Below, in pieces: positions 59,500 through 64,000 of a DNA stretch of 64,000 nt. The notes beneath the pieces are model-generated. The model was not told the DNA's origin. It did no database searches and saw only the letters and a program-made list of their open reading frames with translations. The position numbers were made by a program, and so were the translations under genes. This stretch comes from Galbibacter orientalis DSM 19592. GTDB taxonomy: Bacteria > Bacteroidota > Bacteroidia > Flavobacteriales > Flavobacteriaceae. The stretch covers positions 1 through 64,000 of the forward strand of contig NZ_JH651379.1 in assembly GCF_000260115.1 (NCBI RefSeq), given 5' to 3'. Positions within the stretch are counted from its first letter, which is position 1, and every line of letters starts with the position of its first letter.

Positions 59500-59664
59500 A
59501 TGAATAAAATAACGAATATTGATTATAGTACAAATTCTGTAAACATTGCACTTTTGATTTTAAGAGTGGGAGTTGCAGTCATGATGCTGGTACACGGTAT
59601 CCCAAAACTTCAAATGCTATTTAGTGGAGATATCCAATTTCCGGGTGTTATGGTGAAGCCCTAA
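59500..59664 (+). pseudogene. Truncated DoxX-family protein at a recombination junction
   Basis: ATG at 59500 reads MNKITNIDYSTNSVNIALLI, LRVGVAVMMLVHGIPKLQML, FSGDIQFPGVM and then VKP and a stop. The first 50 residues are DoxX, then the match breaks at about 59650, where an AbiEii-type frame begins. The 3' two-thirds of the DoxX gene is missing. Confidence 0.75.
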
Positions 59665-60356
59665 AACGGATAAAATCAAGTATTGAAGCTGCCGTCCCCG
59701 AAACACATATTTCCCTTCAGGAGAAAATACTAAAATTGCTCATTTCAACCCCAAAGGCACAAATAAAACTGGAAGTCAACCAAGCCAATAGGGGTGTAAT
59801 CGATGGTACTAAGGAAATGATGCTATGCGAAAAAGCCCAAGATGAGTTTGCAGCATTCTGTGCTATTGATGTAGTCCCACTAAGTCAACTTTATGGGGGT
59901 AAAATATGTGCTGCTTTACACAGGCAACACCCAAGGGATTTGTTCGATATAAAATATCTAATGGAGAACGAAGGTTATACAGATGAAATAAAAAAAGGGT
60001 TTATACTTTGTCTATTGGGCAGCAACCGTCCTTTGCACGAAATACCCAGCCCTAACCTCTCGGACCAAAGGCATGCTATGGAAAATCATTTTGATGGAAT
60101 GAGCTATGTTCCGTTTTCCCATGAAGATTTTGAAGAAACCAGAAGTCAACTTATAACGGTCGTCAAAGCGAGCCTAACAAAAGAGGATAAAGATTTTTTA
60201 TTGGGCTTCAAGACTCTTACACCGGATTGGAGCGTTTACGATTTTGAAAGATTCCCTGCTGTGCAATGGAAACTACAGAACCTTCTTAAACTTAAAAACA
60301 GTAACGAATCAAAATACAATGAACTAGTTGGGGCTTTGAAAAATGTGCTCTACTAA
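59649..60356 (+). pseudogene. AbiEii-type nucleotidyltransferase toxin, 5' truncated
   Basis: The frame is open from the DoxX junction: YGEALKRIKSSIEAAVPETH, LQEKILKLLISTPKAQIKLE, VIDGTKEMMLC, then the family block LYGGKICAALHRQHPRDLFD (about 80-100 from the join) and YVPFSHEDFEETRSQL. The N-terminal catalytic half with the nucleotidyltransferase GSxxxD motif is missing, and no AbiEi antitoxin lies beside it. It is therefore a broken abortive-infection toxin, the distal cargo of an integrated element. Confidence 0.75.
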
Positions 60357-60516
60357 TGGAAGCTTTTCTGTCTCAAATTCATTCTCTTTTTGGGACAATG
60401 TAAATTTGAAATTGAGATAAATACGATTGTGATTGACCCTTATAATAATCTTAAATTTTAAATCTTAAAAAATATCAATTACTATCAAAACATATTCTAA
60501 CTTCAAAAATGGCAAA

Positions 60517-60537
60517 ATGTTGTACCTATGTTGTACC
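60517..60537 (-). repeat. Inverted tandem 11-bp repeat identical to the 2540 arm site
   Basis: On the minus strand it reads GGTACAACATA followed by GGTACAACAT. It lies 60 bp from a tRNA 3' fragment (60598) and beside the AbiEii relic. Same sequence as the left element at 2540-2560 but in the opposite orientation and with another tRNA. Confidence 0.6.
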
Positions 60538-60564
60538 CAAGAAAAAAAGTGAAGTAATTTTTAA

Positions 60565-60594
60565 TAAAAAAAGCCGAAGATTTCTCTTCGACTT
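60565..60594 (-). terminator. Terminator after the tRNA 3' fragment
   Basis: GTCGAAGA / TCTTCGGC stem on the minus strand, followed by a long T run (TTTTTTTATT). It lies next to the tRNA fragment exactly as the terminators at 2721 and 44204 lie beside theirs. Confidence 0.7.
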
Positions 60595-60597
60595 TTG

Positions 60598-60640
60598 TAC
60601 TGGCTGGGAGATTTGAACTCCCCTACCTCGTCGTTTTACA
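60598..60640 (-). other. tRNA 3'-end fragment (attachment site of another element)
   Basis: The minus strand contains a T-arm (GGGAG, TTCAAAT, CTCCC), acceptor strand AGCCAGT and discriminator A. No 5' half is found upstream on the minus strand, where the 3' end of the YeeE-like gene begins. The amino acid cannot be assigned safely. With the arm repeat and terminator beside it, it is best read as an att site. Confidence 0.55.
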
Positions 60641-60670
60641 TCTTAAATCTAAACTTTTGATTCTTAAAGA

Positions 60671-61084
60671 TTAATGCTGCAACTTGTCCTTAACCAATCC
60701 ATACAGAAAAGTACCTACCAACGCGCCAAAAATCACTATTAAAATAGATAAGTAACCAGCACCTGCCAATACATACATTGGACCAGGGCAAGCCCCTGCC
60801 AATGCCCATCCCAAACCAAAAATGATTCCACCAATAAGATAACGAGTAACACTCTTTTCTTTTGGATTTAAACTCATTTTGCTTCCGTCGATTGGCTTTA
60901 TGTTTTTTATTTTAATTATTTGAACACCAATTATACCCAGCACTAAAGCCGAACCTATGATGCCATACATATGAAAGCTGCCAAACTGGAACATTTCATA
61001 AATGCGAAACCAAGATGCAGCTTCCGATTTGAACATTATAATTCCGAAGAAAATTCCTATTACCAAATATGTTATATATCTCAT
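60671..61084 (-). CDS. YeeE/YedE-type sulfur transporter, small subunit (DUF6691)
   Basis: A 137-residue protein with about four membrane helices. Signature GWALAGACPGPMYVLAGAGY (about 90-110) with the conserved Cys in ACPG. It works with the larger YeeE half encoded just upstream (61088-61645, 3 bp gap) in import of thiosulfate or related sulfur compounds. Confidence 0.9.
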   Translation of the reverse strand: MRYITYLVIGIFFGIIMFKSEAASWFRIYEMFQFGSFHMYGIIGSALVLGIIGVQIIKIKNIKPIDGSKMSLNPKEKSVTRYLIGGIIFGLGWALAGACPGPMYVLAGAGYLSILIVIFGALVGTFLYGLVKDKLQH

Positions 61085-61087
61085 TAT

Positions 61088-61645
61088 CTAAAAAATTAAG
61101 GGAAACATAATATGAATCATTACCAATCCACCAATGAAGAAACCAATTACCGCAATTAAGGATGGCAACTGTAAATTGCTTAATCCAGAAATGGCGTGCC
61201 CAGAAGTGCAACCACCAGCGTACCTTGCTCCAAAACCTACTAAAATGCCACCCACTAAAAGTATCAGTATATTTAAAGGGTCTGATAAGGATTCCAAAGA
61301 AAAAATTTCTGGCGGAAGGTAGCTTTCCCCGGCACTTTGAATGTTATAATCAACAGCAAGTTGTTGTGCGATTTCAGGATTAATTTTCACACTACCGTCG
61401 CTCATATAATTTGAAGCGATAAAACCACCAATGATGGCACCCAATACCACCATTAAGTTCCAGCGTTCTGCTTTCCAATCAAATTTAAAGAAATCTGCTG
61501 CCTTTCCTGCACCCACTACAGCACACGCTGTCCGTAGGTTTGAAGACATCCCAAATTGTTTTCCCACAAGTAACAAAACAAACATTACAAGGGCAATAAG
61601 TGGTCCCGCCAAATACCAAGGCCAGGGTTCATATATCAAATCCAT
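61088..61645 (-). CDS. YeeE/YedE thiosulfate transporter-like subunit
   Basis: 185 residues from ATG 61645 (MDLIYEPWPWYLAGPLIALV). The upstream Met at 61681 adds a non-homologous leader. Signature GARYAGGCTSGHAISGLSNL (about 132-151), with the Cys that relays sulfur in this family, and a second conserved Cys block near RTACAVVGAGKAADFF. Co-transcribed with the small subunit. Confidence 0.92.
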   Translation of the reverse strand: MDLIYEPWPWYLAGPLIALVMFVLLLVGKQFGMSSNLRTACAVVGAGKAADFFKFDWKAERWNLMVVLGAIIGGFIASNYMSDGSVKINPEIAQQLAVDYNIQSAGESYLPPEIFSLESLSDPLNILILLVGGILVGFGARYAGGCTSGHAISGLSNLQLPSLIAVIGFFIGGLVMIHIMFPLIF

Positions 61646-61751
61646 ACTAAATAATTTTATGCAAATATGACACTTTCGCAAAATTAAAACTGTAACAAGG
61701 GTTACAGTAGTGCTAATTAATTTTCATTAACTTTATTAAAATAGAAAGATT

Positions 61752-61907
61752 ATGACTCGTAACAAAAAAATAAACTTGATTTCAGTACTACTTGGCTTAA
61801 CTGCTGTAGCAATGATTATTATAGGAATAGTTATGAAAATACCAGCACCTGCAGTCACTGGTGTGGGATTTCTTTTGATAGTTTGGGCTTTTCAAATCTT
61901 TAAATAG
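61752..61907 (+). CDS. 51-residue two-helix membrane protein
   Basis: ATG at 61752, TAG at 61905. Sequence: MTRNKKINLISVLLGLTAVA, MIIIGIVMKIPAPAVTGVGF, LLIVWAFQIFK. Two membrane helices separated by a short loop. It lies between the divergent YeeE genes and cydB (convergent with the latter). The translation looks genuine. Function unknown. Confidence 0.6.
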   Translation: MTRNKKINLISVLLGLTAVAMIIIGIVMKIPAPAVTGVGFLLIVWAFQIFK

Positions 61908-61916
61908 AATAATTAA

Positions 61917-62954
61917 TTAATAACTCGTATCATCCAATTTCACTTTACCGTGAAATGTCTTATATAGGAACAGGAAATAACCAGCTAAAAGAGGTGTACC
62001 AATAAGCACAATAGTTAACATTATGCCTAAAGATTTTTGGGATGCTGCTGCATTGTAAATTGTTACACTATATTCTGGACCTATAGTTGATGGTAATAGA
62101 ACTGGATATAACTGAACTGCAACAAGCATTAACAAAAACGCCATTGTTAAAGACGAGAATATCAAGGCATACGCATATTTCTTTTTTGAGGCTAATCTTG
62201 GTACGTTTGCAACAGCCAAAAAAGCCAGTACAGGAATCACAAAATATATAGGATGCTCCTTAAATGTATCGGTAACGCCATGTAAAAACACCAATGTATA
62301 AAGTGATGTAGCTGCAAAGCTTACAATGAAAAAAATCATTCCTTTTTTTAGTAAAAATGTTAATCTCGCGTGTAAACGACCTTCCGTTTTTAATAACAGA
62401 AAAATAGCACCTTGTGTCATAAATAGTGATACCGTGGTTAAGCCAACCATTATAGCATAAGGGTTTAAAAACGAAAAAAACATACCACCTTTATAGCTGT
62501 AGTTTTCGGCTAATTCTATTCCCTGTAAAATGTTTGCTAAAACAACCCCCAACAAAAATGATATAAATACATTTGCTGTAAAGTAAATTATGTCCCACGT
62601 CTTACGCCACCAAAGCATCCTCTCTGCACTTCTAAATTTTATAGCTGAAGAACGCAGTACCAAAAACATTAGAAAGAGCATAAAAGGCACGTACATTGAA
62701 GATAACATCGTGGCATACATTACAGGAAAACCGGCAAATAATGCACCAGCTCCTATAATGAGCCATACTTGATTAGCATCCCACAGTGGTCCAATAGCAT
62801 TGATTGCGATACGCCTGCTTAAATCCTTTCTGAAAAATAAGTGCCACATTCCGGCACCATAATCAAACCCTTCTAAAATTGCATAGCCTGAAAATAATAA
62901 ACCGACTACTAAATACCAAAGTGTTGGGTAATCAATCCCTAAAAAATATTCCAT
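61917..62954 (-). CDS. cydB: Cytochrome bd ubiquinol oxidase subunit II
   Basis: A 345-residue integral membrane subunit. The N-terminal LWYLVVGLLFSGYAILEGFD YGAGMW block is typical. About eight to nine helices. Works with CydA as a high-affinity O2 reductase that also tolerates oxidative stress. It starts 5 bp after the CydA stop, so the two are co-transcribed. Confidence 0.95.
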   Translation of the reverse strand: MEYFLGIDYPTLWYLVVGLLFSGYAILEGFDYGAGMWHLFFRKDLSRRIAINAIGPLWDANQVWLIIGAGALFAGFPVMYATMLSSMYVPFMLFLMFLVLRSSAIKFRSAERMLWWRKTWDIIYFTANVFISFLLGVVLANILQGIELAENYSYKGGMFFSFLNPYAIMVGLTTVSLFMTQGAIFLLLKTEGRLHARLTFLLKKGMIFFIVSFAATSLYTLVFLHGVTDTFKEHPIYFVIPVLAFLAVANVPRLASKKKYAYALIFSSLTMAFLLMLVAVQLYPVLLPSTIGPEYSVTIYNAAASQKSLGIMLTIVLIGTPLLAGYFLFLYKTFHGKVKLDDTSY

Positions 62955-62959
62955 AGTTA

Positions 62960-64000
62960 TTAACTTACGTATTTTAAAAATTCATCCGGGTTTTTAGCTT
63001 CATCGTATGGACCGTGCTTTATCTTTTTATTTACAGAGTAAATGAACAATAAAAAAAGTATGGCGTAAACCACTAGGAACAATATCAGTGAAAACAAAAT
63101 TTGATTCGAAGACACCTCTTGTGAAAAGCCCTCGTTTGTTCTTAAGTGTCCATAAACTATCCAAGGTTGTCTGCCCATTTCTGCTGCAAACCAACCTACT
63201 TGATTTGCTATTTGCGGTAAAAGCACGGAGAATGCAAAAATCTTCAGCAGCCATTTTTTTTCAAATAATCTACCTTTCCACCATAAGTAACTAGCGTACA
63301 ATGTGAGGCCTATTAAAAACATACCTATACTAATCATAATATGATAAAATTGAAAAACCGCATTCACCTGTCCGGGTCTATCTTCCTTTGGAAAGGCATT
63401 TAGTCCCGTAACCGGTGCTTCAAAATCTTGGTCAATCATAAAGGATAGACCACCTGGTATTTTTAGGCCCGTGACTTCTTGGGTTTCATCATTTACCCAA
63501 CCAAACAGATATAAATCGGCCGAACCACTTTCCTCATAATGACCTTCCATTGCGGCAAGTTTAGCAGGTTGGTTTTCGGCAACAACTTCTGCAGAACTAT
63601 GTCCTGAAAGCAATTGAGTTAAAGAAATAACAGTGGCTATACCCAAAGCGATTTTGAATGCTTTTTTTGAAATTTCAACATATCGCTCCTTTAGTAGATA
63701 ATAAGCGTGAACGCTTAATACTAAAAAAGCACCGGCTAAAAATGCGCCTTGCCATACGTGAATAATTCTATCTACACTGGATGGATTAAAAACCATTGCC
63801 CAGAAATCTGTAACCTCTGCCCTTGCATTAAATCCTTCACCTACAATATGATAACCTGCAGGCGTTTGTTGCCAACTATTAGCCACAACAATCCATACCG
63901 CTGAAAACATTGAGCCCAAAAACACCCCTATGGTTGAAATGAAGTGAACTTTCGGCGAGACCCTGTTCCAGCCAAATAGCAGTATCCCTAAAAAAGCACT
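62960..64000 (-). CDS. cydA: Cytochrome bd ubiquinol oxidase subunit I, C-terminal part (runs off window)
   Basis: About 347 C-terminal residues are present and the frame is open to the window edge (residues up to SAFLGILLFGWNRVSPKVHF). The Q-loop region and the family signature VGWFAAEMGRQPWIVYGHLR (quinol/haem site) are visible. It ends DEAKNPDEFLKYVS. The shortest internal start gives 321 residues but is not the true start. Confidence 0.95.
   Translation of the reverse strand, partial: SAFLGILLFGWNRVSPKVHFISTIGVFLGSMFSAVWIVVANSWQQTPAGYHIVGEGFNARAEVTDFWAMVFNPSSVDRIIHVWQGAFLAGAFLVLSVHAYYLLKERYVEISKKAFKIALGIATVISLTQLLSGHSSAEVVAENQPAKLAAMEGHYEESGSADLYLFGWVNDETQEVTGLKIPGGLSFMIDQDFEAPVTGLNAFPKEDRPGQVNAVFQFYHIMISIGMFLIGLTLYASYLWWKGRLFEKKWLLKIFAFSVLLPQIANQVGWFAAEMGRQPWIVYGHLRTNEGFSQEVSSNQILFSLILFLVVYAILFLLFIYSVNKKIKHGPYDEAKNPDEFLKYVS

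Overview
The window is a 64 kb stretch from a member of the Bacteroidota, most likely a marine or soil Flavobacteriaceae. The evidence is an AT-rich composition, Bacteroidota-type conjugation genes (TraK, TraM and TraN families, DUF5712 relaxase), Bacteroidota-type tyrosine recombinases and weak ribosome-binding sites. The genus cannot be fixed from the sequence. No intact tRNA, rRNA or CRISPR array is present. Most of the window is accessory DNA.

Layout. (1) 1-2.6 kb is the right end of a first mobile element: a CusA/CzcA metal efflux pump running off the window, a His-rich exported protein and a tyrosine integrase. (2) A 46-bp copy of the 3' half of a tRNA-Met(CAT) gene at 2666-2711 recurs exactly at 44151-44196. 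The two copies bound a 41.5 kb element whose integrase is at its right end (42644-43975). Its cargo, left to right, is: hipBA; a DMT exporter; a thioredoxin-reductase-like flavoprotein with its TetR regulator; an SDR/AraC pair; a redox block with ArsR; a mobilization module (SSB, RadC-like JAB protein, oriT candidate, mobC with a premature stop, relaxase, coupling protein) ended by an IS3-family insertion; PhzF/RidA; an organic-peroxide operon (DoxX, GPx, MarR, Ohr, SDR); MscS; phospholipase A; a nucleotide cyclase; an RND efflux operon; an ATP-grasp/RidA/quinone reductase/MarR-GNAT block; and a four-gene nuclease island beside the integrase. (3) From 44.2 kb a third, decayed element carries Fic, TraN, TraM, TraK, a truncated relaxase, mobC, an inverted oriT copy, broken JAB genes and SSB. 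(4) 52-59.5 kb holds a histone fragment, aldo/keto reductase, aldehyde dehydrogenase with DUF779, hydrolase, YceI and a DODA-like dioxygenase. (5) 59.6-60.64 kb is the distal end of another integrated element (truncated AbiEii toxin, integrase-arm repeats, tRNA 3' fragment). (6) 60.7-64 kb looks like backbone: YeeE-type sulfur transporters and cytochrome bd oxidase (CydB, partial CydA).

Working together. Each end of an integrated element carries a tRNA 3' end, a terminator and a tandem 11-bp repeat of form GGTAnAnnATA. The repeat sequence differs between adjacent elements, as expected for arm sites of different integrases that share one tRNA target. The two mobilization modules have the same gene order, a common 24-bp oriT-like core, and a pair of small palindromes 42 bp apart in front of mobC. 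The most interesting candidates for an undescribed system are the nuclease island at 38.5-42.5 kb (two PIN-like proteins, one with a SEC-C tail, a winged-helix-like protein and a PD-(D/E)XK protein) and the arm-site and operator architecture of the elements themselves.
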